Translations under genes and position numbers: made by a program | Source of the DNA: Kitasatospora fiedleri | GTDB lineage: Bacteria; Actinomycetota; Actinomycetes; Streptomycetales; Streptomycetaceae | Direction of reading: 5' to 3' | DNA length: 64,000 bases | NCBI RefSeq assembly: GCF_948472415.1 | Contig: NZ_OX419519.1 | Coordinates: forward strand, 62,001-126,000 | Notes under the pieces: generated by a model | Told to the model about the DNA's origin: nothing | Seen by the model: only the letters and a program-made list of their open reading frames with translations | Databases searched by the model: none | Shown here: in pieces, positions 28,719 through 37,674 of the stretch | How positions within the stretch are numbered: position 1 is the stretch's first letter | Layout of the letters: every line of letters starts with the position of its first letter

Positions 28719-30672
28719 TCAGCCGGTCGCCAGGGCCCGGATGCGGCGCACCTCGGCGGCCACGCCCGCGAGTTCGGAGGGCAGTTCGGCCGGCAGCGCG
28801 ACGGCGGGCGTCCGGGCGGGGGCGGCGGTCGGGCCGGGGCGGTCGAGGGCGTCGGCGGCGGCGGCGAGGTCCCGGGTGAGGGTGCGGACGGCGGGGGCGG
28901 CCGGGGCGGGGGCGCCGTGGTCGCGTTCGACGGCGTACGCGGTGGCGGCGTCGGCGAGCCGTTCGGCGTGCACGGTCAGGCGCAGCCAGTCCGGCCCGGC
29001 CGGTCCGCCGGGGCGGAGTTCGGCGGCGGCGGTCTCGGCGGCGGCGCGGGCCTGGGCGAGGGTGCGGTAGGCGGTGCGGCGCAGTTCGGCCCGGTCGGCG
29101 GCCGGGGCCCGCTCGCCGTGCCGGTCCTCCGGACCGGCCAGCAGGACGTGGTCGAGGTAGCGCTGGGTGTGCGGAGCGCGTGCGCGGCGCGCTGGCCGAC
29201 CCGGGCCCGGGTGTCGGTCAGGCCGGGGAGGTGGCCGACCAGCAGGACCAGGGCGCAGGCGAGCGCGGTGTCGGCGAGCCGGGCGGGAGCGGCGCCGTGG
29301 TCGCCGCCGGTGGTGGTGAAGGCCAGCACCGTGCGGTGATGACGGCGGTCTGCGCGGCGAAGTGCCGCTGGGCCACGGGTATCAGCGCGCCGGTGGCGGC
29401 CACCGCGGCGACCGGCCACCACGGGCCGGACAGCACCGGGCCGAGCAGCGCGACCAGCAGCACGCCGGCGACCGTCCGGCGAAGCGGTTGACGACCCGGG
29501 AGAACAGCGGCCCAGGTCCGGCTTGACCAGGAACGCGGCGGTGACGGGCAGCCAGTACCAGTGCCCGGTGCGCAGCGCGAGCGCCAACGCGGTGCCTCGC
29601 CGCGACGCACACCCCGACCCGCACCCGTACGCCCGGCCGGCCCGGCCCCACGGCCGCACGCCCGGCACCGGGCCGCGCCACTCCCCCCGGCGCGCCCAGC
29701 ACCAGCGCGGCCAGCGCCCGCGCAGCCCGCGCCGCGCGTCCGGCCGCGGGCGGCGCCGGGCCCGGCCGGTCCCGGCGTCCCGCCGAAGGCGAGGGCCGCG
29801 TGCAGGACGGCGCGGTCGAAGGCGGCGGTGGCCGGGGTCTCGGCGGCGGGGACGGCAGCGGCCGGGGAGGCGGTCGGTGCGGACGGCGGTGGCCAGGCGG
29901 CGCGGGCCGGTGGCGAGGCGGGCGGGCAGCGGGCGGGCGGCGCGCAGCAGGGCGACGCTCGCCTCGCACAGGGCGGACGCGGCGGCGAGCCGGGTGCGCA
30001 GGGCGTGGTCGTGGCCGGTGCGCAGCTGTTCGCCGGCCCGGTCGAGGGCGGCGGTCAGCCGGCGGCGGGCGCTCTCGGCGCGGTCGGTCCCGGCGGCGTC
30101 CAGGGCTTCGGCGAGGGCGTCGAAGACCGCGGCGACGGCCTGCCGTTCGGCGTGCAACGGCCTCGGGTGGCTGGTGAGTTGACGCAGCAGCAGGAGCCAG
30201 GCGGCACCGGCCAGGTAGCAGCCGGCCCGGGCCCAGCCCGGCAGCGGGACGGGCAGGCCGCAGCCGAGCACGGTGAGCACCATCAGCTGCACGGCGGCGG
30301 CGGAGGCGACCGGCCCGGCGACGCTGATCGCCCCGCAGAGCACCCCGACCGCGCCGAGCAGCGGCACCGCCCACCACCCCCCGGCGACGCCGACCAGCAG
30401 GCCCAGCGCCCCGGCGAACGCGGGAACGGCCTGCTGCACGGCCCCGGTCCGCCGCCCGGCGGGCCGGTCGTTCACCCCGCGAACATCGCCCCCAGCCCGG
30501 CCAGCACCCCTTCGGCGGGCCGCCCGGCAGCCAGCGCGACCCCCAGCGGCACCGCCATCCCGGCCGCGCCCCGCACCGTCGCCGCCCAGGGCACCGGGCC
30601 GCGCTGCCAGCGCAACGGATGGGTCAGCCAGTCCGGTCGCGCCTGCCGCCTGTTCGTGGGAACTCCCTCCAC
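28719..30672 (-). CDS. FUSC-family (aromatic acid exporter-like) membrane protein (several frame breaks)
   Basis: The N-terminus MEGVPTNRRQARPDWLTHPL leads into clustered helices (AATVRGAAGMAVPLGVALAA; AVPAFAGALGLLVGVAGGWW; AAVQLMVLTVLGCGLPVPLP) and a cytoplasmic helical region (AERQAVAAVFDALAEALDAA; RTGHDHALRTRLAAASAL). A second helix cluster follows (ALALRTGHWYWLPVTAAFLV; PGLTDTRARVGQRAAHALRT) and the protein ends AAEVRRIRALATG at 28719. The two repeats of helices plus cytoplasmic domain match the FUSC/YccS/AaeB pattern of about 650 residues. Several indels between 28975 and 30480 break it. The GTG at 30672 is the first in-frame start; no better ribosome site is seen. Confidence 0.7.
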
Positions 30673-30810
30673 CGATGAGCCTGCCCCCGCAGCCTAGGCC
30701 CGCCTCTTGTCCCGCCCGCTGCACCCGCGTTACGCCCGGATGACACCGACGGCGGCGGGCCTGCGGGAACCCGGTTGCCCCAGCCGCCGGAGGCGGGCGT
30801 CATCCGCCGG

Positions 30811-31414
30811 ATGAGCGATCCGTCCTCCGCACCGGCAGCCCCCTTCCTCGTCCTGCGCCCGGGCGACGTCCCGAGCGCCTAGAGGCCGAGGGCTGGTCCT
30901 GCGGCGCTGGCGGGCGGCGGAGGAAGGGGTGCGCTACGCGGCGATCGCGGCCTCCTTCGCGCACCTGAACCCCTGGGCGGGCTGGGCGGAGCGGCTGCCG
31001 ACCGAGCGGGAGCACGCGGAGCGGTTCGCCGCGTTCGCTGGCCTGGCCGAACGCCGGGGGCAGCTACTCCTTCGGGATCTTCGCGGCCGACGACCGGACG
31101 GCGCTCGGCATGGCGGGCCTGCACGACCGGTCGGGCGGCGGCGCGGTGGAGATCGGGTACTGGTGCCACGTCGACCACCTCGGCCGGGGCGTGGCCACCC
31201 GGCCGCCCGGGCGCTGACGACCCTGCCGGCGGGGCTCCCGACCGTCGACCGGGTCGAGATCCACTGCGACGAGGCGAACCTGCGCAGCGCCGCGGTGGCC
31301 CGCCGGCTCGGCTACCGGCTCGACCGCGTCGAGGCGGCCGGCGTGCGGGCCCCGGCGGAGTCGGGCCGCGGCATGGTCTGGGCGTGGGACTGCCCGGGCC
31401 GCCCCGCCGCCTGA
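30811..31414 (+). CDS. GNAT family N-acetyltransferase, RimJ/RimL-like (frame breaks)
   Basis: The ATG at 30811 opens MSDPSSAPAAPFLVLRPGDV. Correcting a base near 30870 gives ERLEAEGLVLRRWRAAEEG, then YAAIAASFAHLNPWAGWAER. Further corrections near 31040 and 31200 give GIFAADDRTALGMAGLHDRS, AVEIGYWCHVDHLGRGVAT (motif A) and EIHCDEANLRSAAVARRLGY, the classic C-terminal acetyl-CoA-facing motif of RimJ/L-type enzymes. The protein of about 200 residues ends AWDCPGRPAA. The acceptor may be a ribosomal protein N-terminus, a small amine or an antibiotic; context does not say. Confidence 0.75.
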
Positions 31415-31522
31415 GCGCGGCGGGCGCTGACGGGCGCTGACGGAAAAACCGTGCGCGCGGGGGATCGGCCGCCGGTTAGCCTCGCGGTTCGGGCGGAGAC
31501 CGGACGCGAGGGGTGGAAGGCC

Positions 31523-32811
31523 GTGGTGGGCAAGCGTGGTGGCCGTGGGCTGGGACGCGGCTTCGCCTCGCTGTGGTCGGCGGCGGCGGTGTCCGCGCTG
31601 GGGGACGGGATCGTGGCGGCGGCGGCCCCGCTGCTGGTGACGTCGTTGACCAGGGAACCGGTGCTGGTCGGCCTGGCGGTGTTCGTCCAGCAGGTGCCGT
31701 GGCTGCTGCTGGCCCCGGTCAGCGGGGTGCTGGTGGACCGGGTGGACCGCCGGCGGCTCGCGGTGGCGGCGAACGCGGCGCGGGCCGCGCTGACGGCGGT
31801 GCTGGCGCTGGCGGTGTACGCGGACACGGTGTCGCTGCCGCTGGTCTACGCGATGGGCCTGCTGCTGGGCGGTTGCGCGGCACTCGGTGACAACGCGTCC
31901 TCGGCGCTGCTGCCCGCCGTGGTCGGCTCGGCGGACCTGCGCGCGCCAACTCCCGGATGTTCGGGGCCGAGTCGGTGCTCAACCGGCTCTGCGGCCCGCC
32001 GCTCGGCGCGGCCCTGTTCGGGGTCGCGGCGGGCCTGCCGCTGACGGTCGACGCGCTGAGCTTCACCGGCGCCGCCGCCCTGCTCTCGACGCTGCGCCTG
32101 CTGCCCGCGCCGGGGCGCCGTCGCCCGTCCCGGCGGGGCGGGAACCGATGGGCCGCCAGTTCGCCTCCAGCGTCCGCTGGCTGTGGGCGCAGCCCGCGCT
32201 GCGCACGCTGACGCTGGCGCTGTGCCTGATGAACGTGACGCTGGTGGCGGGCTTCTCGGTGATGGTGCTGTACGCCCGCGAGCACCTGGGCCTGTCGGAG
32301 TTCGGCTACGGCGTGCTGCTGACGGCCTCGGCGGTCGGCGGCCTGGCCGGGGCGCTGGTCGCCCCGCGCCTACAGGCCCGGTTCTCCGCCTCGCTGCTGC
32401 TGCGGGTGGGCCTGGTGCTGGAGACGCTCACCCACCTCGGCCTGGCCCTGGCGGGTTCCCGTGGGTCGCGGGCGCGGTGCTCGGCGGGTTCGGCGTGCAC
32501 GGCGCGATCTGGATCGGCGTCGACCGGACGCTGGTGCAGCGCGCCGTCCCGGACGGGCTGCGCGGCCGGGTCAACAGCGTCTTCATGGCCCTGGCGGTCG
32601 GCGGCTCCGCCCTCGGCGCCCTGATCGGCGGCCCGCTCGCCCGCGCCTTCGGCCTCACCGGCCCGTTCTGGTTCTCCGCCGTCGTGATGGCCGCCCTGAC
32701 CGCCTTCGCCTGGCGCCCCTTCGGCCGCACCATCGACACCGTGCCCCCGGCCCCCGCCTCCGCCCCGCCCCCGCCCCCGCCCCCGCCACGACCGTCCCCA
32801 CCGCCACCTGA
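31523..32811 (+). CDS. MFS transporter, EntS-like (frame breaks)
   Basis: A GTG at 31523 (or the adjacent one at 31526, with GGAAGG at better spacing) starts a 430-residue transporter. Visible helices include FASLWSAAAVSALGDGIVAA, VLVGLAVFVQQVPWLLLAPV, GVLVDRVDRRRLAVAANAAR (motif A), LRTLTLALCLMNVTLVAGFS, FGYGVLLTASAVGGLAGALV and GLRGRVNSVFMALAVGGSAL. Corrections near 31945, 32120, 32462 and 32765 join these. The pattern fits the enterobactin-exporter/MFS-3 family. The C-terminal tail is a low-complexity Pro/Ala/Thr stretch, and which frame closes it is uncertain; TGA at 32811 is preferred. Confidence 0.75.
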
Positions 32812-32912
32812 CCGCCCGCCACCCACCACCCGCTGCTCCGGCGCGCCCTCCGCTCCCCGTCCTCCCGCCTGCGGTATACCTGCTGGCAACGGCGACGAGA
32901 GGTGGGTGGCGG

Positions 32913-33182
32913 GTGATCCGGCGGCGGGTGCTGGTCTCGGGCACGGTGCAGGGCGTCTTCTTCCGCGACTCCTGCCGCCGGACGGCCGCCGAGGCGGGCG
33001 TGGCGGGCTGGGTGCGCAACCTGCCGGACGGCCAGGTGGAGGCGGTCCTCGAGGGCGATCCGGCGGCGGTGGAGCAGCTGGTCGCCTGGATGCGGCACGG
33101 CCCGTCCCGCGCGGTGGTCGAGCACGTCGAGGTGGTCGAGGAGCAGCCGGAGGGCCTGCTGGTCTTCGCCGTCACCACCTGA
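32913..33182 (+). CDS. Acylphosphatase
   Basis: This intact 89-residue enzyme hydrolyses carboxyl-phosphate bonds such as acetyl phosphate. It has the signature VSGTVQGVFFRDSCRRTA with the phosphate-binding Arg in VFFR, and GVAGWVRNLPDGQVEAVLEG with the catalytic Asn in RNLPDG. The GTG start is directly followed by IRRRVLVSG, the usual beginning. It is cytoplasmic and a single-gene unit. The usual VGFR is VFFR here, a tolerated change. Confidence 0.93.
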   Translation: MIRRRVLVSGTVQGVFFRDSCRRTAAEAGVAGWVRNLPDGQVEAVLEGDPAAVEQLVAWMRHGPSRAVVEHVEVVEEQPEGLLVFAVTT

Positions 33183-33204
33183 GCCCGTTGTCCGGCCTCG
33201 CACC

Positions 33205-33600
33205 TCACCCGACCCGCTGGTCTATGCCTCTTCCCGGGACGGCGGAGGCCACCGCGCTTCGCGCTCCGAGGTGCCGAACGCGCCGGGCCCCGACCGGCCC
33301 GCCGGTGCCGAGGCGGCGGGCCGGGTGCGGGTAGATCGGCACGCGCAGTCCGGCGGCGGTGCGCAGGATCGGGTCGAAGCACTCGGCGGACAGGAACCCG
33401 CCGCCGGTCCGGCCGTGGATGAGCGCACCGACGCGACCCAACTCCCGTACCGCGCGGCGGAGTTCGTCCGGCGCGCGCTCGGGGGCGGTGGTGGGCAGGG
33501 ACGCGAAGGCCGCGAACCGGCCGGGGTGGCGCTCACCGGCCGCCGCGAGGGGGTCGTTGACGTCGCGGACCAGCTCCGGCGCGGTGGCTAGCCGGATCAC
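33205..33600 (-). pseudogene. Amidohydrolase fragment, truncated at both ends
   Basis: The segment reads RLATAPELVRDVNDPLAAAG, RHPGRFAAFASLPTTAPERA, LGRVGALIHGRTGGGFLSAE and CFDPILRTAAGLRVPIYPHP, the middle of a metal-dependent amidohydrolase of the 2-amino-3-carboxymuconate-semialdehyde decarboxylase type. The start region with the first metal ligands and the C-terminal third are absent, and it ends in unrelated sequence 60 bases before the sugar permease stop. This is a remnant rather than a frame-broken gene, because no homologous sequence continues on either side in any frame. Confidence 0.65.
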
Positions 33601-33661
33601 CGCCGAAGAGGTGGCCGCCCTCGCCGCACCCCGCCGGGCCGTCGAGGCCGTGTCGGTGGTG

Positions 33662-34690
33662 TTAGGCGGGGAGTCCGATGGGGCGTTCGCCGTTGCGTCG
33701 TTGTTGGATGACGACGGCGATGACGAGGAGGGCGCCTTGGGCGACGTTCTGCCAGAAGGCGTTGATGCCTTGGACGGTGAGGCCGTTTTCGAGGCAGCCG
33801 AGGAGGGCGACGGCCAGGAGGGTGCCGCCGATGCCGCCTTTGCCGCCTTTGAGGGCGCAGCCGCCGAGGGCGGCGGCGGTGATGGCTTTGAGTTCGAGTC
33901 CTTCGCTGCCGGAGGTGGGTTGGCCGCTTCCGGTGCGGGCGGTGAGGAGGATGCCGGCGATGGCGGCGACGGCGCCGATGAGGGCGTAGACGGCGATGAG
34001 GTATTTGTTGATGTTGATGCCGGCGAGGCGGGCGGCGGTGTCGTTGCCACCGATGGCGTAGATGTTGCGGCCGATGTCGGTGTATTTGAGCAGGAGGTGG
34101 ACGGCGGCGGCGGTGAGGATGAGGATCCAGACCATGACGGGCAGGCCGGCGATCTTGCCGCGGCCGAGGAAGATGAAGACGTCGTCGTTGAGGACGTAGC
34201 CCTGGGCGCGGCCGTTGGAGATGAGTTGGGCGAGTCCCTTGTAGGCGGCGAGGCCGGCGAGGGTGGCGATGGTGGGGTTGACGCGGCCGTAGACGATGAT
34301 GACGCCGTTGAGGGTGCCGATCAGCAGGCCGGCGCCGATGGCGGCGGCCATGCCGGCGAGGGGGTTGGCTCCGGCGGAGGTGAAGGCCATGGCGGAGACG
34401 ACGGAGGCGACGCCGGCTTGGGAGCCGACGGAGATGTCGAGGCCGCCGCAGATGATGACGACGGTCTGGACGACGGCGAGCAGGCCGGTGATGGTGGCGG
34501 CTTCGGCGATGACCTGCATGTTGGACAGGCTGAGGTAGTTGTCGTTGAGGGTGCCGAAGAGGGTCAGGACGACGGCCAGGGCGCCGATGAGGCTGAGGTT
34601 CTGTCCGCCGACGGAGGCCAGCAGCGAGCGGGCGGCGGCGCCGGTGGTACCGGTGGGCTTGGCGGGTGCCGGCTGGGTGGTGGTGGTCAC
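33662..34690 (-). CDS. Sugar ABC transporter permease, RbsC/AraH type
   Basis: This intact 342-residue permease has about ten helices (LSLIGALAVVLTLFGTLNDN; ITGLLAVVQTVVIICGGLDI) and the family motif GGLDISVGSQAGVASVVSAM, plus GRNIYAIGGNDTAARLAGIN, the cytoplasmic loop that contacts the ATPase. It imports a monosaccharide with the ATPase and binding protein encoded upstream. Its ATG overlaps the ATPase stop by four bases. Codon use is somewhat unlike its neighbours, with many GGC-poor stretches and frequent TTG and GTG codons, though still high GC. The best guess is L-arabinose, because the binding protein resembles AraF. Confidence 0.93.
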   Translation of the reverse strand: MTTTTQPAPAKPTGTTGAAARSLLASVGGQNLSLIGALAVVLTLFGTLNDNYLSLSNMQVIAEAATITGLLAVVQTVVIICGGLDISVGSQAGVASVVSAMAFTSAGANPLAGMAAAIGAGLLIGTLNGVIIVYGRVNPTIATLAGLAAYKGLAQLISNGRAQGYVLNDDVFIFLGRGKIAGLPVMVWILILTAAAVHLLLKYTDIGRNIYAIGGNDTAARLAGININKYLIAVYALIGAVAAIAGILLTARTGSGQPTSGSEGLELKAITAAALGGCALKGGKGGIGGTLLAVALLGCLENGLTVQGINAFWQNVAQGALLVIAVVIQQRRNGERPIGLPA

Positions 34691-36270
34691 GGGGTGGCTC
34701 CAGGGGCGGGGGCGGTGGTGAGGTCGTCGGCCATGGCGAGGTGGAGGATGGCTTCCTCGGTGGCGTGGGCGCGGTCGAGTTCGCCGGTGACGCGGCCGCC
34801 TTGCATGACCAGGACGCGGTCGGCGAGGCCGAGGACCTCGGGCAGTTCGGAGGAGATGACGAGGATGGCGACGCCTTGTTCGGCGAGGTCGGCGATGATC
34901 TGGTAGATCTCGGCCTTGGCGCCGATGTCGATGCCGCGGGTGGGCTCGTCGAGGATGAGGACTTTGGGTTTGCGGGCCAGCCAGCGGGCCAGGACGACTT
35001 TCTGCTGGTTGCCGCCGGAGAGTTTGCGCACCTCCGTCTCGATGGAGGGGGTGCGCACCCGCAGCCGGTCGCTGTAGTGCTGGGCCAGTTCCCGCTCCGC
35101 GCCGCGGCGCACGAAGCGCAGGCGGCGCAGGCGCTCCAGGACGACGGTGGAGGTGTTGTCGCGAATGGAGCGGTGCAGGAACAGGGCCTGGGCTTTGCGT
35201 TCCTCGGGGGCCAGGCCGAGTCCGGCGCGGATGGCGGCGCCGGGTCTGCCGGAGGGCAGGCGCTGTCCGTCGAGGGTGACGGTGCCCGCGCGGATGGGGC
35301 GGTCGCCGGCCAGGGCGAGGGCCAGCTCCGAGCGGCCGGCGCCGATCAGGCCGGCCAGGCCGACGACTTCGCCGGCGCGTACCTGCAGGTCGATGTCGTG
35401 GACGTCGTCGGTGCTGACGCCGCGCACGTCCAGGACGATGCGGTCGGTGGCGACGTGTTCGCGGGAGAACATGGCGGACAGGTCGCGGCCGACCATCAGG
35501 CGTACCAGTTCGCCCTCGTCGGTGGTGGCGGCGTCCAGGACGCCGGCCAGGGCGCCGTCGCGCAGCACGGCGATGCGGTCGGCGAGTTGGAAGATCTCCT
35601 GCATGCGGTGGGAGACGTAGACGACGGCGACGCCGCTCTCGCGCAGGCGGCGGATCAGGGCGAACAGCGCCTCGACCTCGTGGTCGGACAGGGAGGAGGT
35701 GGGCTCGTCGAAGGCGATGACCTTGGCGTGGCCGGTCAGGGCGCGCATGATCTCGACGAGTTGGCGCTGGGCGGGGGTGAGCTGGGAGCCGAGCAGGTCG
35801 GGGTCGAGGATCTTGGCGAAGCCCAGGCGTGCGAGGTCGGCGCGGATGCGGCGGCGCAGTTCGGCGCGGTCCAGGCGGCGTGCGGCCCCGCGGGGCAGGG
35901 AGCCGGCGTAGACGTTCTCGGCGACCGAGACGTGCGGGATGATCTCGGGTTCCTGCGGGATGATCCTGATCCCGGCCCGGCGCGCGTCAATGGGCGAGGA
36001 GAGCTGGAGGGGCTCGCCGTCCAGTAGCACCCGGCCCTCGGTGGGCTGGTGGTCACCGGTGAGGATCTTCAACAGGGTCGACTTCCCGGCCCCGTTCTCC
36101 CCCATCAACGCGGTCACCCGACCGGCCGGGAAATCCAGGGTGACGGCGTCGAGGGCCCGTACCGGGCCGAACCGCTTGGAGAGGTGGTGCACGCCGGCCC
36201 CGGCGGGGGGCCCGGCTGTGGGCGGCCGGGGGTGCGGGTTCGGGTCGTGCGCTGTGCTCACGCTGGTCAC
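34687..36270 (-). CDS. Sugar ABC transporter ATP-binding protein, RbsA/AraG type
   Basis: This intact 527-residue ATPase has two nucleotide-binding domains. The first has Walker A MGENGAGKSTLLKILTG, signature LTPAQRQLVEIMRAL and Walker B KVIAFDEPTSSLSDHE. The second has the degenerate Walker A LIGAGRSELALALAG, signature LSGGNQQKVVLARWLARKP and Walker B KVLILDEPTRGID. The degenerate second site is normal for this family. It is the second gene of the binding protein-ATPase-permease operon. Confidence 0.95.
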   Translation of the reverse strand: MTSVSTAHDPNPHPRPPTAGPPAGAGVHHLSKRFGPVRALDAVTLDFPAGRVTALMGENGAGKSTLLKILTGDHQPTEGRVLLDGEPLQLSSPIDARRAGIRIIPQEPEIIPHVSVAENVYAGSLPRGAARRLDRAELRRRIRADLARLGFAKILDPDLLGSQLTPAQRQLVEIMRALTGHAKVIAFDEPTSSLSDHEVEALFALIRRLRESGVAVVYVSHRMQEIFQLADRIAVLRDGALAGVLDAATTDEGELVRLMVGRDLSAMFSREHVATDRIVLDVRGVSTDDVHDIDLQVRAGEVVGLAGLIGAGRSELALALAGDRPIRAGTVTLDGQRLPSGRPGAAIRAGLGLAPEERKAQALFLHRSIRDNTSTVVLERLRRLRFVRRGAERELAQHYSDRLRVRTPSIETEVRKLSGGNQQKVVLARWLARKPKVLILDEPTRGIDIGAKAEIYQIIADLAEQGVAILVISSELPEVLGLADRVLVMQGGRVTGELDRAHATEEAILHLAMADDLTTAPAPGATP

Positions 36271-36322
36271 CTTCGGGTCGTGCGGGAGGACGGGGGCTGC
36301 CTGTCGCGCAGGGCGGGCGAGG

Positions 36323-36349
36323 CGCCGCCCCGGCCCCGCCGGGGCGGCG
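36323..36349 (-). promoter_or_regulatory. Intercistronic stem-loop after the binding-protein gene
   Basis: Eleven-base arms CGCCGCCCCGG and CCGGGGCGGCG with a 5-base loop lie between the binding-protein stop and the ATPase start. It likely raises the ratio of binding protein to transporter, as in other sugar ABC operons. Confidence 0.65.
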
Positions 36350-36373
36350 TGCCGGGGCGGCGGGTGGCCGGGG

Positions 36374-37423
36374 TCAGGTGCAGGTGACGCCCGCGGACTG
36401 CCAGGTGGTGGCGTCGACCATGGTGGTGGGGGCGAACGCCTCCTTCGGGAAGTCCTTGCTGTTCTTGAGCTTGTCGTACATGGTCTGCACTGCCAGCGCG
36501 CCGACGTCCTTGCCGTTGATGAACAGCGCGGCCTTCATGCCCGACGGCTTGCCGCCGCTCCAGTCCTTGCAGGCGAGGTAGGCACCCAGGCCGACGCCGA
36601 TCACGTTGTCGGCGCTGATGCCGGCGTTCTCCAGCGCGGTCACCCCGCCCTGCACGTTCTCGTCGTTGCAGCCCCACACGACCCAGTGCTTGACCCCCGC
36701 GTTGGCGGTGATGGTCGCGGCGATCTTGTCCTGGGCGCCGGTCGGGGTGTTGTCGGTCGCCACGTCGATGCTCTGGAGCTGGGCGCCCGATCCGGCGGCG
36801 AACGCCTCCTTCGCGGCTTTCACCCGGTCGCCGCAGACGGTGACGTCCTGCTTCCAGGCGGAGATGATCCGGGTGTCGGCGGGGTTCCAACCGGCCTTCT
36901 TGAACTCCTCGGCGGCCCGCTTGCCGACCTCGCCGCCCATCTGGGCACCGGAGAAGCCGATCCGCGGCACCAGTTGCTCCTTGTCGCAGGAGGCCGGGTC
37001 CGGACCGGTCGCGCAGATCTGGTCGTCCGAGGTCAGCAGCGCCACCTTCGCGTCCTTCGCGGTCTGCACCACCTGCGGGCCCACCGCCGGGTCCGGCACC
37101 ACGATGATCAGACCGTTGCTCTTCTGCGCGATCGCCGACTGCACCTCGCTGATCGTCTTGTTCGCGTCGTTGCCCAGGTTCACGACCTTCAGGTCGATGC
37201 CCAACTCCGCGGCCTTCGCCTTCGCGCCGTCCGCCTCGCCGATGAAGTACTCCTGGTCACCCTGCTTCTGCAGGTACGTCAACGAGATCTTCCCGCTGAC
37301 CGGGGCCGCGGGCGCGCCGTCGGACTTCACCGACTCCTTGCCGGTGGAACAGCCGGTGGCCAGGCCGAGGGTGAGCAGCAGGCCGGTCGCGGCGGCGGCC
37401 CGACCGGCGGTGGTGCGGAACAT
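36374..37423 (-). CDS. Sugar ABC transporter substrate-binding lipoprotein, AraF-like
   Basis: The ATG at 37423 has AAGGAG seven bases upstream. The lipoprotein signal peptide is AAAATGLLLTLGLATGCSTG with Cys at about residue 25. The mature 325 residues match the arabinose-binding branch of the type-I periplasmic-binding fold (KQGDQEYFIGEADGAKAKAA; SNGLIIVVPDPAVGPQVVQT; VALLTSDDQIC). The protein is intact. It captures a pentose or hexose outside the cell. The upstream region carries an AACGAACAT element shared with the GH59 gene promoter, suggesting common control with plant- or glycan-derived sugars. Confidence 0.9.
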   Translation of the reverse strand: MFRTTAGRAAAATGLLLTLGLATGCSTGKESVKSDGAPAAPVSGKISLTYLQKQGDQEYFIGEADGAKAKAAELGIDLKVVNLGNDANKTISEVQSAIAQKSNGLIIVVPDPAVGPQVVQTAKDAKVALLTSDDQICATGPDPASCDKEQLVPRIGFSGAQMGGEVGKRAAEEFKKAGWNPADTRIISAWKQDVTVCGDRVKAAKEAFAAGSGAQLQSIDVATDNTPTGAQDKIAATITANAGVKHWVVWGCNDENVQGGVTALENAGISADNVIGVGLGAYLACKDWSGGKPSGMKAALFINGKDVGALAVQTMYDKLKNSKDFPKEAFAPTTMVDATTWQSAGVTCT

Positions 37424-37534
37424 GGTGGCTCCTTGAGCATGTGCCGGGATCGGCAAGGGGGTGCGGGGACAGCGGTGGCAGCGGGTGGGACCAGTCCGGG
37501 GACTTCGGGAGTTTCGACGGCTCGCGCCACCAAC

Positions 37535-37580
37535 AACGAACATCTTCAAACGAGATACGACACATGACACTCTTGTCATG
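37535..37580 (-). promoter_or_regulatory. Upstream element of the AraF-like operon
   Basis: AACGAACAT (37535-37543) recurs at 41964-41972 upstream of the GH59 gene. A further inverted repeat, CATGACA-4 bases-TGTCATG (37563-37580), follows. Both lie 110-160 bases from the binding-protein start and are candidate operators or activator sites. The rest of 37424-37674 shows nothing more. Confidence 0.45.
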
Positions 37581-37674
37581 CACTTCCGTCAAGGGGGAGG
37601 ACAGGCTTATCTGCCCCTGCGACCATCGGCCCGCGTTCCGGACGGCGGGTGCCGCCGGGTGCGGGCGCAGGGGC

